In this document: positions 21,079 to 30,290 of the stretch, in pieces
Layout: each line of letters starts with the position of its first letter
Numbering within the stretch: position 1 is the stretch's first letter
From: Caulobacteraceae bacterium
GTDB lineage: Bacteria > Pseudomonadota > Alphaproteobacteria > Caulobacterales > Caulobacteraceae
Assembly: GCA_947441065.1 (NCBI GenBank)
Contig: CANESI010000019.1
Span: 1-50,008 of the forward strand
DNA length: 50,008 nucleotides
Direction: 5' to 3'
The notes under the pieces: generated by a model
Databases searched by the model: none
The model's input: the letters and a program-made list of their open reading frames with translations, nothing else
Told to the model about the DNA's origin: nothing
Program-made: the position numbers and the translations under genes

Positions 21079-22656
21079 ATGGCCCCTCGCGTTCTCATTG
21101 CTGACCAACTGTCCCCCGCCGCCGTCAAGATTTTCGAAGCGCGCGGCGTTCAGGCCGATGTCATTACCGGCCTGACCAAGGATCAACTGCTCGAGATCAT
21201 TGACCAATATGATGGCCTCGCCGTCCGCTCCGCTACCAAGGCCGACAAGGACGTCATCGCCAAGGCCAAGAACCTAAAGGTGGTTGGCCGCGCTGGTATC
21301 GGTGTCGACAATGTCGATATCCCCGCCGCCACCGCCGCTGGTGTCGTGGTCATGAACACCCCGTTCGGCAACTCGATCACCACGGCCGAGCACGCCATCG
21401 CCATGATGTTTGCCCTGGCCCGCCAGCTTCCCGCCGCCGACCTGTCGACCCAAGCCGGTAAGTGGGAAAAGAACCGCTTCATGGGCATCGAGCTCTATAG
21501 CAAGACCCTCGGCCTGATCGGCTGCGGCAACATCGGCGGCATTGTCGCCGACCGCGCTAACGGCCTGAAAATGAAGGTCATTGCCTATGACCCGTTCCTG
21601 TCGCCTGAACGGGCCGTCGAGATCGGTGTCGAAAAGGTCGAGCTGGACGAGCTTTTGGCCCGCGCCGAGGTCATCACCCTGCACACCCCCCTGACCGACA
21701 AGACCCGCAACATCTTAAGCGCCGAGAACCTCGCCAAGACCCGTAAGGGCGTGTTCATCATCAACTGCGCGCGCGGCGGCCTCGTCGATGAAGCCGCGCT
21801 TCGGGCCGGTCTAGACAGCGGCCATATTGGCGGCGCGGCCTTTGACGTCTTTGTCGAAGAGCCTGCCAAGTCGAACGTTCTGTTTGGCCATCCCAACTTC
21901 ATCGCCACGCCCCATCTGGGGGCCTCGACGGCGGAGGCGCAGGAAAATGTCGCCCTGCAGGTCGCCGAACAGATGGCTGACTATCTGCTGACCGGCGCGG
22001 TCTCGAACGCCCTGAACAGCCCCTCGGTCAGTGCCGATGAGGCTCCAAAGCTGAAGCCCTTTATCGCCTTGGCGGAAAAGCTGGGGGCCTTTGCCGGACA
22101 GATGGTCGATTCGGGCCTCAAATCGATCGAGATCGCCTATGTCGGCGAGGTCTCCAAGCTGAACGTCAAACCCTTGACCGCCGCCGCTCTTGCCGGGGTT
22201 CTGCGTCCTATGCTGGCCGAGATCAACATGGTCTCCGCCCCCAGCGTGGCCAAAGAGCGCGGCATTACGGTTTCGGAAAGCCGTCAAGAACTGTCGCCCG
22301 TCTATGACAGCCTCATGCGCATCACGGTGACCTCGGCTTCGGGTGAGCGGGCCTTTGCAGGGACGGTCGTCGGCGGCATTCCCCGCGTCGTCGAGGTCAA
22401 GGGCATGGATCTGGACGCCCCCTTCTCGCCCGCCATGCTCTATGTGAACAATCTCGATAAGCCAGGCTTTATCGGCGCGGTTGGCGCACTTCTGGCCGAT
22501 GCTGGGATCAATATCGCGACCTTTAATCTCGGCCGCACTGCGGCTGGCGGCGACGCGATCTGCCTGGTGGGCGTTGACCACGCCCCGAGCGAGACCCTGT
22601 TGCAGGCCGTCAAGGCCTTGCCGCACGTCAAGGAAGCCCGCGCACTGGTGTTCTAA
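21079..22656 (+). CDS. serA: D-3-phosphoglycerate dehydrogenase
   Basis: This enzyme makes the first committed step of serine synthesis, oxidising 3-phosphoglycerate with NAD. It has 525 residues, the long form. The substrate domain and NAD domain (GLIGCGNIGG) come first, with CARGGLVDE and HLGASTAEAQ in the active site. An allosteric substrate-binding domain and a C-terminal ACT domain (starting about DKPGFIGAVG) follow, so serine feedback is plausible. A GGAG ribosome site precedes the ATG. It is followed by a hairpin terminator. Confidence 0.97.
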   Translation: MAPRVLIADQLSPAAVKIFEARGVQADVITGLTKDQLLEIIDQYDGLAVRSATKADKDVIAKAKNLKVVGRAGIGVDNVDIPAATAAGVVVMNTPFGNSITTAEHAIAMMFALARQLPAADLSTQAGKWEKNRFMGIELYSKTLGLIGCGNIGGIVADRANGLKMKVIAYDPFLSPERAVEIGVEKVELDELLARAEVITLHTPLTDKTRNILSAENLAKTRKGVFIINCARGGLVDEAALRAGLDSGHIGGAAFDVFVEEPAKSNVLFGHPNFIATPHLGASTAEAQENVALQVAEQMADYLLTGAVSNALNSPSVSADEAPKLKPFIALAEKLGAFAGQMVDSGLKSIEIAYVGEVSKLNVKPLTAAALAGVLRPMLAEINMVSAPSVAKERGITVSESRQELSPVYDSLMRITVTSASGERAFAGTVVGGIPRVVEVKGMDLDAPFSPAMLYVNNLDKPGFIGAVGALLADAGINIATFNLGRTAAGGDAICLVGVDHAPSETLLQAVKALPHVKEARALVF

Positions 22657-22664
22657 GATCAGAA

Positions 22665-22706
22665 GGCAACAGGCTGGGATGATCCGGCCTGTTGCTCCTC
22701 CTTTAT
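22665..22706 (+). terminator. Likely terminator of serC-serA
   Basis: GCAACAGGC (22666-22674) pairs perfectly with GCCTGTTGC (22687-22695) around a 12-base loop, starting nine bases after the serA stop. The tail is pyrimidine-rich (TCCTCCTTTAT) rather than a clean T-run, so it may be less efficient than the atp terminator. Confidence 0.7.
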
Positions 22707-22767
22707 AGTCCGCCTACAAATTGGTTTGGGCTGCGGGCCCAAAGGTGTTTTTTGGGTTGGTCCGATC

Positions 22768-23397
22768 GTGAGGATAAATAGGTCACTTGGCTTGATCTGG
22801 GCGGCGATGCTGTCGTTCAGCCTAGCGCCGCTTTCAAGTGCTCGTTGTGCGGAACTGTTGGTCGGGGCCTTTGCCCACGATGTGACCTTCATCGGTAATG
22901 CCATAGGCGTCGGCGCGGCGGGCCGTGAGCAGGGGACAGACCTTCACATCGGGATCCGGTCTGATCCTGTAGAGGCCTTGCGCCTGATTGGACGGCCACA
23001 AGCCCAGGGGTTTGTTTCGCTCAACTCTGATGGAACCAGTAATTTTGTGGCAGTAGGCCTGTCCTGGCCTGTGGACCTGCCGGGGCGGTTCTATGTTCGG
23101 CCGGGTTTGGGTCTGGCCTATACGGATGGCAAGGTTGATCTACCGCCCGTCAATGCGCCTGGCCTTGCCCCGTCAGAGATCCAGCGCCGCTTGAAACTCT
23201 ACAATTCCCGAATCGATTTTGGCTCGCACCTGCTGTTTCAGCCCGAGCTGTCGGTCGGAATAGGGCTCTCACCACGCTGGTCGGCCGAACTGACCTATGT
23301 CCATCTGAGTAATGGGCAGGTTTTTGCCCGCGGTAAGAACCAAGGGCTTGATGACGCGGGCCTTCGCTTGATCTACAAGCTGGGTTCAATCCGTTAG
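22768..23397 (+). CDS. PagL-like lipid A deacylase / acyloxyacyl hydrolase family outer membrane protein
   Basis: A protein of about 209 residues with a signal peptide (RINRS, a hydrophobic core, then SSARCAEL) and a beta-barrel-like body. I chose the GTG at 22768 because it gives the basic n-region; TTG at 22726 and ATG at 22807 are alternatives. Near the C-terminus H179 and S181 in VHLSNG match the catalytic His and Ser of PagL, which removes a 3-O-acyl chain from lipid A in the outer membrane. The following NQGLD appears to align with NDGIE of PagL, placing D195 where PagL has the catalytic Glu. It stands alone between serA and purA. Confidence 0.75.
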   Translation: MRINRSLGLIWAAMLSFSLAPLSSARCAELLVGAFAHDVTFIGNAIGVGAAGREQGTDLHIGIRSDPVEALRLIGRPQAQGFVSLNSDGTSNFVAVGLSWPVDLPGRFYVRPGLGLAYTDGKVDLPPVNAPGLAPSEIQRRLKLYNSRIDFGSHLLFQPELSVGIGLSPRWSAELTYVHLSNGQVFARGKNQGLDDAGLRLIYKLGSIR

Positions 23398-23449
23398 CGC
23401 CCCGGTTCGGCGGCGTGTCTCTACGACCTATCATCTAAGGAATAGTCTA

Positions 23450-24739
23450 TTGGCCAACGTCACCGTGGTCGGCGCCCAGTGGGGCGACGAGGGTAAGGGC
23501 AAGATTGTCGATTGGCTGTCCAATCGCGCGGATGTCGTGGTTCGCTTTCAGGGCGGTCATAATGCCGGCCATACGCTGGTCGTCGGTAATGTGACCTATA
23601 AACTCTCCTTGCTGCCCTCGGGCGTGGTGCAGGGTAAGAAATCGATCATTGGCAATGGCGTCGTGGTTGACCCTTGGGCCTTTTTGGATGAGATCGCCCG
23701 GATCGGCGGCCAAGGAATTGTCATTGGCCCTGATCTTTTGGCCCTAGCCGATAATGCGGTCCTGATCTTGCCCCTTCACCGCGACCTTGATCAGGCGCGC
23801 GAAATCCAGGCGGGTGCGGCCAAGATCGGCACGACGGGCCGGGGCATTGGCCCGGCCTATGAAGATAAGGTCGGCCGCCGCGCCATTCGGGTTGCAGACC
23901 TGGCTGAGCCAGATTCCCTGCCGACCAAGATCGCGCGATTGCTTGCCCACCACGGTGCCTTGCGCCGTGGGCTCGACCTGCCTGAAGCCGATGCGGAGGC
24001 CCTGCTTAAGGCCCTGCTAGAGGTCGCCCCCAAGATACTGCCCTTTGCCCAGCCCACTTGGCGCCTGCTCGACCAAGCGGTCAAGGAGGGTAAGCGCGTG
24101 CTGTTTGAGGGCGCGCAGGGAGCCTTGCTTGATGTCGATCATGGGACCTATCCCTATGTGACCTCGTCTAACACGGTGGCGGGTCAGGCGGCAGCGGGAT
24201 CGGGTCTGGGGCCACGTTCGCCCGGATTTGTGCTGGGTATCGTTAAGGCCTACACCACCCGTGTGGGTGAGGGACCGTTCCCCACGGAGCTGTTCGATGA
24301 GCAGGGCCGCCAGCTCGGCGAGCGGGGTCATGAGTTTGGCACCGTTACCGGGCGTCCGCGCCGCTGTGGCTGGTTCGATGCGGTTCTGGTTCGTCAGTCC
24401 ATCGCTATCAATGGCATTCACGGCATCGCCTTGACCAAGCTCGACGTGCTCGACGGCTTTGAGACCCTCAAGGTCTGCGTCGGCTATCAGATTGGCGACA
24501 AGCTCTATGATTATCTCCCTGCGGGTATGGCCGCTCAGGCTGCCGCTGTTCCCGTCTATGAGACTTTGGAGGGCTGGAGTGACAGCACACGTGGCGCGCG
24601 CAGTTGGAAGGACCTTCCAGCAAATGCCGTGAAATATGTCCGCCGAATAGAAGAATTGATCGAGGCCCCCGTCGCTCTGCTGTCAACCAGCCCTGAGCGC
24701 GAAGACACAATCCTGATGAGAGACCCATTCCAAGACTAA
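23450..24739 (+). CDS. purA: Adenylosuccinate synthetase
   Basis: This enzyme joins IMP and aspartate with GTP, the first step from IMP to AMP. It has 429 residues. The start is a TTG at 23450, with AAGGA nine bases upstream, giving [18 protein letters not shown]. The GDEGKGK P-loop-like motif with D13, the [20 protein letters not shown] block and the [11 protein letters not shown] stretch are intact. It sits 52 bases after the PagL-like gene. I see no terminator before the next gene, but an AT-rich gap of about 95 bases separates them. Confidence 0.97.
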   Translation: MANVTVVGAQWGDEGKGKIVDWLSNRADVVVRFQGGHNAGHTLVVGNVTYKLSLLPSGVVQGKKSIIGNGVVVDPWAFLDEIARIGGQGIVIGPDLLALADNAVLILPLHRDLDQAREIQAGAAKIGTTGRGIGPAYEDKVGRRAIRVADLAEPDSLPTKIARLLAHHGALRRGLDLPEADAEALLKALLEVAPKILPFAQPTWRLLDQAVKEGKRVLFEGAQGALLDVDHGTYPYVTSSNTVAGQAAAGSGLGPRSPGFVLGIVKAYTTRVGEGPFPTELFDEQGRQLGERGHEFGTVTGRPRRCGWFDAVLVRQSIAINGIHGIALTKLDVLDGFETLKVCVGYQIGDKLYDYLPAGMAAQAAAVPVYETLEGWSDSTRGARSWKDLPANAVKYVRRIEELIEAPVALLSTSPEREDTILMRDPFQD

Positions 24740-24833
24740 TTTTGCCCGGAAAGATTGTTTAATAGTTCTTGGTATGTTACTACTCTAACTGGAAGATCGT
24801 TAATTCGCGCTCAGGCCGCGAACGGAGCGCCGG

Positions 24834-25712
24834 TTGGCTTACAAAGAACAGACTCCAGCACCTGCGCTCGCGAACCGCCTGAAGCGCGTATTGATCGTTG
24901 ATCCCAACCCCCTAGCGGTCAGCATCATGTCCGATCTCATTCAGCAGGTCGGTTCGGCCAGGGTTTTTAAGACGGATCGGACCGATTACGGCCTAGAAAT
25001 GGCGCGTGAGGTTAATCCTCATCTGGTCATTATCGAGTTCGCCGCACAGCAGTTCGAAGGCCTGAATTTCGTTCGGACAATCCGGCGAAGTACTATGCCC
25101 TGTCGTAAGGTGCCGATTGTTGTCACAACAGCAGCCTCCACACGTTTGGCAATTGACCATGCGCGTGATGCGGGGGTGCATGAATTCCTCGCCAAGCCCT
25201 TTACAGCGAATGACCTTTATCGACGTGTTGAGGCCGCCGTGCTTCAGGATCGCGATTGGGCGGAAAGTCCGGACTATGTGGGTCCTGACCGTCGGCGGTT
25301 TAATTCCGGTGCCTATCGCGGAAGATTGAAGCGCGAACATGACCAAGAGCCGCCGTCCATTCAGGAGCGGATGGGGGGCATCCTCAACCAGATGAAGACA
25401 ACGATTGAGCGGGTCGAGAGCGAGCCTGCGACCTCTGCGCGTGAACTTCTGCAGCTGGCCGAACAGCTCAGCGCCATCGGCCTTGAGATCCATGACTTTT
25501 CCATCGGTCAAGCGGCGTTTGAGCTGAAGACCTTCGTCCTGTCGTCCGTAAGGGCCGGTGGATTGACGAAGGCCAATATGCGCAAACATGCGGCCAATCT
25601 GATGACCGCGATGTCGGCCATGGCCAATGTCGGAACGTCGGTTAAGAACGCGGTCAGCAGCAGTTCTGGCCGAGAGAAGAGCCGGTCTGGTTCAATGGCT
25701 CATAGCCTTTAG
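24834..25712 (+). CDS. Degenerate response-regulator receiver protein with Arg-rich linker and helical C-terminal extension
   Basis: A 292-residue protein starting at TTG 24834, with GGAG seven bases upstream. Residues about 16-138 form a CheY-like receiver domain: VLIVDPN in place of the usual VDD, switch threonines T98/T99 and K121 in AKPFT. The phosphorylation position carries Glu (E68 in LVIIEFA) instead of Asp, so normal phosphorylation is not expected and a permanently active-like state is possible. Behind it comes an Arg-rich stretch with GPDRRR (150-155), then a mostly helical region rich in Leu/Ala (about 175-270) of unknown fold and a Ser/Arg tail. The GPDRR motif is shared with the third CheY of the chemotaxis operon. 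It converges on rpoH. Confidence 0.8.
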   Translation: MAYKEQTPAPALANRLKRVLIVDPNPLAVSIMSDLIQQVGSARVFKTDRTDYGLEMAREVNPHLVIIEFAAQQFEGLNFVRTIRRSTMPCRKVPIVVTTAASTRLAIDHARDAGVHEFLAKPFTANDLYRRVEAAVLQDRDWAESPDYVGPDRRRFNSGAYRGRLKREHDQEPPSIQERMGGILNQMKTTIERVESEPATSARELLQLAEQLSAIGLEIHDFSIGQAAFELKTFVLSSVRAGGLTKANMRKHAANLMTAMSAMANVGTSVKNAVSSSSGREKSRSGSMAHSL

Positions 25713-25723
25713 GCAAACCGCCG

Positions 25724-26617
25724 CTAATGGCTGTCGATCCGCTGTGCAGCAGCAGCGGCCATCATGGACTTTTGCAGCTTCTCAAAGGCGCGGACCTCGA
25801 TCTGGCGCACCCGTTCACGACTAACGCCATAGTGACTGGCCAGATCCTCAAGCGTCGTGGGATCGTCCTTGAGGCGGCGCTCGGTCAGGATGTGACGCTC
25901 ACGATCGGACAGTTCGGTCATGGCCGATTGCAGCAGGGTCGTGCGGATGCCGTGTTCTTCGCTATCGGCCAATTGAGTCTCTTGGCTCACCGCATTGTCG
26001 TCGGCCAGCCAGTCTTGCCACTCGCCATCACCATCGACCCGCAAGGGTGCGTTGAGGGACGCGTCTGGACCGGACATGCGCCGGTTCATCGAGATGACTT
26101 CCTCGTTTAGAACGCCCAGACGGGTGGCGATGTGGCTGACCTGTTCAGGGCGAAGGTCGCCCTCTTCAAAGGCGCTAATTTCCGACTTGGCCTTACGCAG
26201 GTTGAAGAACAGCTTCTTTTGCGCACCGGTCGTGCCCATCTTTACGAGCGACCAAGACCGCAGGATATATTCCTGGATCGAGGCGCGGATCCACCACATG
26301 GCATAGGTCGCCAAGCGAAAGCCGCGCTCAGGCTCGAACTTCTTGACCGCCTGCATCAGGCCGACATTGCCTTCGGAGATCACCTCGCCAATGGGCAGGC
26401 CATAGCCGCGATAGCCCATGGCGATCTTGGCCACGAGACGCAGATGTGACGTGACCAGACGATGGGCGGCATTGGGGTCTTCATGTTCGCGCCAACGCTT
26501 AGCCAGCATGAACTCTTCGTCCTTGGCCAACATAGGGAACTTGCGAATCTCAGTCAGATAGCGTGACAGGCCGCCATCGGGCGACATCACCGACAAGGAT
26601 TGAGCTGCAGTAGCCAT
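25724..26617 (-). CDS. rpoH: Heat-shock sigma factor RpoH (sigma-32)
   Basis: This sigma factor directs RNA polymerase to heat-shock promoters. It has 297 residues. Regions 1.2, 2 and 4 are all present. The RpoH box QKKLFFNLR lies at 133-141, which separates it from the other sigma-70 members. The region 2.4 stretch RLATYAMWWIRASIQEYILRS and the C-terminal helix-turn-helix (YGVSRERVRQIE) are intact. The ATG at 26617 has AGGGGA upstream. A long inverted repeat lies about 85-130 bases before the start, between rluD and rpoH. Confidence 0.97.
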   Translation of the reverse strand: MATAAQSLSVMSPDGGLSRYLTEIRKFPMLAKDEEFMLAKRWREHEDPNAAHRLVTSHLRLVAKIAMGYRGYGLPIGEVISEGNVGLMQAVKKFEPERGFRLATYAMWWIRASIQEYILRSWSLVKMGTTGAQKKLFFNLRKAKSEISAFEEGDLRPEQVSHIATRLGVLNEEVISMNRRMSGPDASLNAPLRVDGDGEWQDWLADDNAVSQETQLADSEEHGIRTTLLQSAMTELSDRERHILTERRLKDDPTTLEDLASHYGVSRERVRQIEVRAFEKLQKSMMAAAAAQRIDSH

Positions 26618-26700
26618 AGGTAGATCCCCTAATATCTTGGCGAGTGACGCATAGTGCTCCGTCGTCCTCCCCCTCGGGTGAACAGATAGGGAGTGTCTGT

Positions 26701-26748
26701 GGCCAGTTTAAGTCCCGCTGGACACAAACTTACCCTTTCAGACTGGCC
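26701..26748 (-). repeat. Two-part inverted repeat in the rpoH upstream region
   Basis: GGCCAGT (26701-26707) pairs with ACTGGCC (26742-26748), and inside it TAAGT (26709-26713) pairs with ACTTA (26728-26732). If transcribed into the rpoH mRNA this would make a two-stem leader hairpin ending about 85 bases before the start codon. If it lies upstream of the promoter it could be an operator. It could also help end rluD transcription. Confidence 0.5.
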
Positions 26749-26776
26749 ATCACATTACAAATTGGCGAGGCGGACG

Positions 26777-27778
26777 TTATAGCGCACCCAAGCGTGCTGC
26801 TAAACCGGCCATATCCGGCGGTAACGGGGTCTCAAACCTTAGATTATCGCCGGTTATGGGGTGAACAAAGCCCAAAACCGACGCATGCAAGGCTTGGCGC
26901 GATAGTCCGGCCTCGGCGATGGCTTCGCGCACGGCAAGGGCAGGCGGTCCGCCGCCATAGACGCTATCGGCCAAGCAGGGCGTGCCCTTGTGGGCCATGT
27001 GGACTCGGATCTGGTGCGTTCGCCCAGTCTCTAGGCGGCAACTGATCCGTGCCGCATAGGGCTTGGTCTCGGGCCCAAAGGTCTGTTCGACCGTGTAGCG
27101 GGTGATGGCCTCGCGCCCACCACTCTTGAGCACGGCCATCTTCTTGCGGTCGGTGGGGGATCGCCCGATCTGGGTGACGATGAGACCGGCTCGCGGCTCA
27201 GGCACACCCCGAACCAGCGCCGTATAGACCCGGTCAATATCGTGGGCGGCAAAGAGGGCCGAAAGTCCGGCATGGGCGGCATCGGACTTGGCCGCGACCA
27301 TGACGCCCGATGTGTCCTTGTCGAGCCGGTGAACAATGCCAGGCCGCGCCACCCCGCCAATGCCAGACAGGCTGCCCGCGCAATGGTGCAAAAGTGCATT
27401 GACCAGCGTGCCCGATGGCGTGCCCGGCGCCGGGTGAGCAGCCATGCCGGCAGGCTTATCAACAACGATCAGGTGGGCATCTTCGAAAAGGACGACGAGG
27501 TTTAGATCTTCTGGTGCCGGAAGTGCCGCCAGCGGTGCGGGCATCACCAGCACATAGGTCCCAGCCTTAGCCTTGACGGAGACGTCACTGACAACCTTGC
27601 CATCAAGAAACAGGGCCCCTTGCCCCATAAGGGCCTGAATCCGCGCCCGAGACAGATCCGGCAGATGTGCGGCCAAAACCCGATCCAACCGATCCCCCGC
27701 GGCCTCTGGCGAGATGACGATTTGGAGGGCCTCGTCCTCTAAGGCGTCACCCGGATCGGACTGTAGTAAATCTACCAT
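26777..27778 (-). CDS. rluD: RluA-family pseudouridine synthase (RluD-like)
   Basis: This enzyme makes pseudouridine in 23S rRNA (helix 69 if it is RluD itself). It has 333 residues. An N-terminal S4 RNA-binding domain (about 28-80: GDRLDRVLAAHLPDLSRARIQALM) is followed by the catalytic domain, with the catalytic D153 in HRLDKDTSG and the KPAGMAAHP motif before it. The GRTHQIRVHM motif is present. The ATG at 27778 is the first Met. RluD and RluC are hard to tell apart; the VVDKPAGM-HPAPG pattern favours RluD. rpoH follows 159 bases downstream on the same strand. Confidence 0.9.
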   Translation of the reverse strand: MVDLLQSDPGDALEDEALQIVISPEAAGDRLDRVLAAHLPDLSRARIQALMGQGALFLDGKVVSDVSVKAKAGTYVLVMPAPLAALPAPEDLNLVVLFEDAHLIVVDKPAGMAAHPAPGTPSGTLVNALLHHCAGSLSGIGGVARPGIVHRLDKDTSGVMVAAKSDAAHAGLSALFAAHDIDRVYTALVRGVPEPRAGLIVTQIGRSPTDRKKMAVLKSGGREAITRYTVEQTFGPETKPYAARISCRLETGRTHQIRVHMAHKGTPCLADSVYGGGPPALAVREAIAEAGLSRQALHASVLGFVHPITGDNLRFETPLPPDMAGLAARLGAL

Positions 27779-27804
27779 GGATTAATCATAATTCGGTTAC
27801 GGTC

Positions 27805-27822
27805 CTGTAGCGAAGCTGACAC
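27805..27822 (+). promoter_or_regulatory. Possible Pho box upstream of the TonB receptor gene
   Basis: CTGTAGC (27805-27811) and CTGACAC (27816-27822) form a direct repeat spaced like the PhoB box (two 7-mers separated by 4). The second half matches CTGTCAC at six of seven positions, the first half at four of seven. It would fit the phosphatase encoded downstream, but the match is imperfect. Confidence 0.3.
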
Positions 27823-27875
27823 CCGATTGATCTAGCCCCTAGTCCGAACGTTTCATTCTTGGGGTCGACACAATC

Positions 27876-30245
27876 ATGCTTTCCTTGCGTATCCGGTCAT
27901 TTTCAATGGCCAGCATTCTGGTGCTGAGCGCCGCTACGGCTGCCCATGCAGAGGTCGCAGCCAATTCTGGTCCCGCCGAAGAACTGGTCGTGACCGCGCA
28001 AAAGCGCGAGCAAAAAACCATTGATGTCCCCATTGCCCTGACCGCCTATTCGGGCAGTTTTCTTGATGAGATCGGCGTTCAAGAGTTTGAAGAACTTTCG
28101 GCCTTTGTACCCGGCTTCGAGGTGCAAAACCAGTCACCCAACAATCCCGGCTTTGTCATGCGCGGCGTTACCTCCGATGACGGCAGTGCCACGGTTGAGC
28201 CTCGTGTGTCGGTGTTCCAAGATGGGGTGTCCATCTCCAAGTCGCGCGGCTCCTATGTCGAGCTGTTTGATAATGCGCGGATCGAGATCAGTAAGGGTCC
28301 TCAATCGACCCTCTTTGGCCGCAGTGCTCTGATTGGTGCGGTCAATGTCATTCAGAACAAGGCCTCTACGCGGGGCGTAGCTGGATCAGCCAAGTTCGAA
28401 GTGGGCAATTTCAACTATCGGTCCTTGGATGCGATGGCCAATATTCCGCTGAGCGAGACCTTGGCCCTTCGCGTGGCTGGCCGCGTTAAGAAGCGCGACG
28501 GCTTTGTCGAGAACGCCTTGGGCGGCCAGGACTTCAACTCCACCGACACAGCGGCCTATCGCCTTGCCTTGCGTTGGACCCCGAGCGAAAGATTGACCAG
28601 CGATCTGATTTTCAATCATCAGACCGACAATCCGACCGGAACCTCGTTCAAGTCCTTGACCTATCTGCCGACCGAGCCTTTGACGGGCAAGGTTGTGGGC
28701 GATCTGGGCCGTAATTCTGGTGCGGCCCTTGGCGCTAGCGACGGGTTTATGGGTGGTCGTGACCTTGGTTTGGAGCGCACCGTCTGGGGCGTTACCGGCA
28801 TTGTGGCCTATGAAATCAACCAGACTCTGAACCTGACCTCGACCACAGCCTTCCGCCGGTTTGAGTCTTTGGAAATTTTCGATGCAGACGGCTTCTCCCT
28901 GCCCCTGTTCGTCTTCGCCGAAGATGCACGCGGCGACCAGTATAGCCAAGAGATCCGGGTCAATTACGATAGCGGCAAGCGCCTCAGTGCGTTCGCCGGT
29001 GTCGGCTATTTCTACGAAGACGGCTCGCAGGCGGTGCCACTGCAATATAATGAGCGCGTTTTCGCCTCGCGCTCAAACCCCGCCGTAAACAGCCTTCTAG
29101 GCTTCGTTGCCCCCAATGTGGGTTCGCTGGATGCGATCAATGCCTTCCCCGCCTTGAGCACGCTTAAGCTGGTTCACAGAGAAACCTTCCAGAACTTTGG
29201 TCGCACGACGTCTTACGATGTGTTCGCGGACGCGACCTATAAGGTTACCGACGCCTTAGAAATTTCGGCGGGTGTTCGTTATACGAGCGAAGATAAGCGT
29301 TCGGGCTATCGCGGAACCTTGGACAATGGCGGCTCAGTCTTTGCCAGCGGTTCGGCCGCTCGGGCTGCCGATCCCGCCACCGCCCGAGGCATTTTCTTGC
29401 AGACCACACCGGGTGGTAAGCCGCAATATAACTCCCTTAGCGATTCTGGCATGACCTACCGCGTGGTTGGTCGCTATGCCGTCTCGCAGGACTTTAGCGT
29501 CTTTGCTTCCTATGCTCGCGGTCGCCGACCAAAGGTCTTGTCTGTTGCCGCCCCCTTGGCGCCGCAAGGCAATGTACGGTTCGCACCCGTTGCCGCCGAG
29601 ATCGTTGACTCTTACGAACTGGGCATTAAGAGCCAGTGGTTCGATCGCCGCCTTGGTCTTGAAGGCTCGGTCTATCGCTATAGCTACACCAACTTCCAAA
29701 CCAGTATCCAGGTTGCGCCGGGCGTGTTCCAGACCATCAGCGCGGGCGATGCCTCCTCAACCGGCTTTGAGGGCCAGATCAATTGGCGGCCGGTCGACCA
29801 GCTGCGTGTTTTCGGCACCTATGCCCATGGCCCAGCCCGGTTTGACAATGGCCGTTTCAAGGGCAACCAGTGGCGTCTGTCGCCCGACAACAGCGTTTCA
29901 CTCGGGTTAAAATATGAAATGCCAGTGGCGGGAGGGGCCATTTCCCTAACGCCGACCTACACTTGGCAGTCCAAGCTGTTCTTTGATAATGACAACGATA
30001 TTCCGGCTCTGCAGAGCACCGGCGACCGGGTTCAAGACGAGTTCCAAGACCCCTATGGCCTGCTCAATCTGCGGGTGACCTTCAAGCCTACCGATGCCAA
30101 ATGGAAGCTTGAGGCCTTTGCCAGCAACCTGCTGGATCAAGACTATATCAAGGATGCGGGCAATACGGGCGGTGCCTTTGGCATTCCGACCTTCATCGCT
30201 GGCGAGCCCCGTTACTTTGGGGCATCCTTCTCCATAACCTACTAG
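27876..30245 (+). CDS. TonB-dependent outer membrane receptor
   Basis: A 789-residue outer membrane transporter powered by TonB-ExbBD. A signal peptide (to about residue 25, ending AAHAE) is followed by a TonB-box-like EELVVTAQKR and the plug domain, which includes FVMRGV, VFQDGVSIS and IEISKGPQSTLFGRS. The rest is a 22-strand barrel ending in an aromatic (SITY). The frame is uninterrupted. The next gene, 45 bases on, encodes a PhoD phosphatase, so the substrate may be an organic phosphate compound or its product (inference). Many such receptors occur in Caulobacterales, and the ligand cannot be read from sequence. Confidence 0.93.
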   Translation: MLSLRIRSFSMASILVLSAATAAHAEVAANSGPAEELVVTAQKREQKTIDVPIALTAYSGSFLDEIGVQEFEELSAFVPGFEVQNQSPNNPGFVMRGVTSDDGSATVEPRVSVFQDGVSISKSRGSYVELFDNARIEISKGPQSTLFGRSALIGAVNVIQNKASTRGVAGSAKFEVGNFNYRSLDAMANIPLSETLALRVAGRVKKRDGFVENALGGQDFNSTDTAAYRLALRWTPSERLTSDLIFNHQTDNPTGTSFKSLTYLPTEPLTGKVVGDLGRNSGAALGASDGFMGGRDLGLERTVWGVTGIVAYEINQTLNLTSTTAFRRFESLEIFDADGFSLPLFVFAEDARGDQYSQEIRVNYDSGKRLSAFAGVGYFYEDGSQAVPLQYNERVFASRSNPAVNSLLGFVAPNVGSLDAINAFPALSTLKLVHRETFQNFGRTTSYDVFADATYKVTDALEISAGVRYTSEDKRSGYRGTLDNGGSVFASGSAARAADPATARGIFLQTTPGGKPQYNSLSDSGMTYRVVGRYAVSQDFSVFASYARGRRPKVLSVAAPLAPQGNVRFAPVAAEIVDSYELGIKSQWFDRRLGLEGSVYRYSYTNFQTSIQVAPGVFQTISAGDASSTGFEGQINWRPVDQLRVFGTYAHGPARFDNGRFKGNQWRLSPDNSVSLGLKYEMPVAGGAISLTPTYTWQSKLFFDNDNDIPALQSTGDRVQDEFQDPYGLLNLRVTFKPTDAKWKLEAFASNLLDQDYIKDAGNTGGAFGIPTFIAGEPRYFGASFSITY

Positions 30246-30290
30246 GCCTACAACCGGCCACCAGAACACCAATCGGAACGGACACACGAC

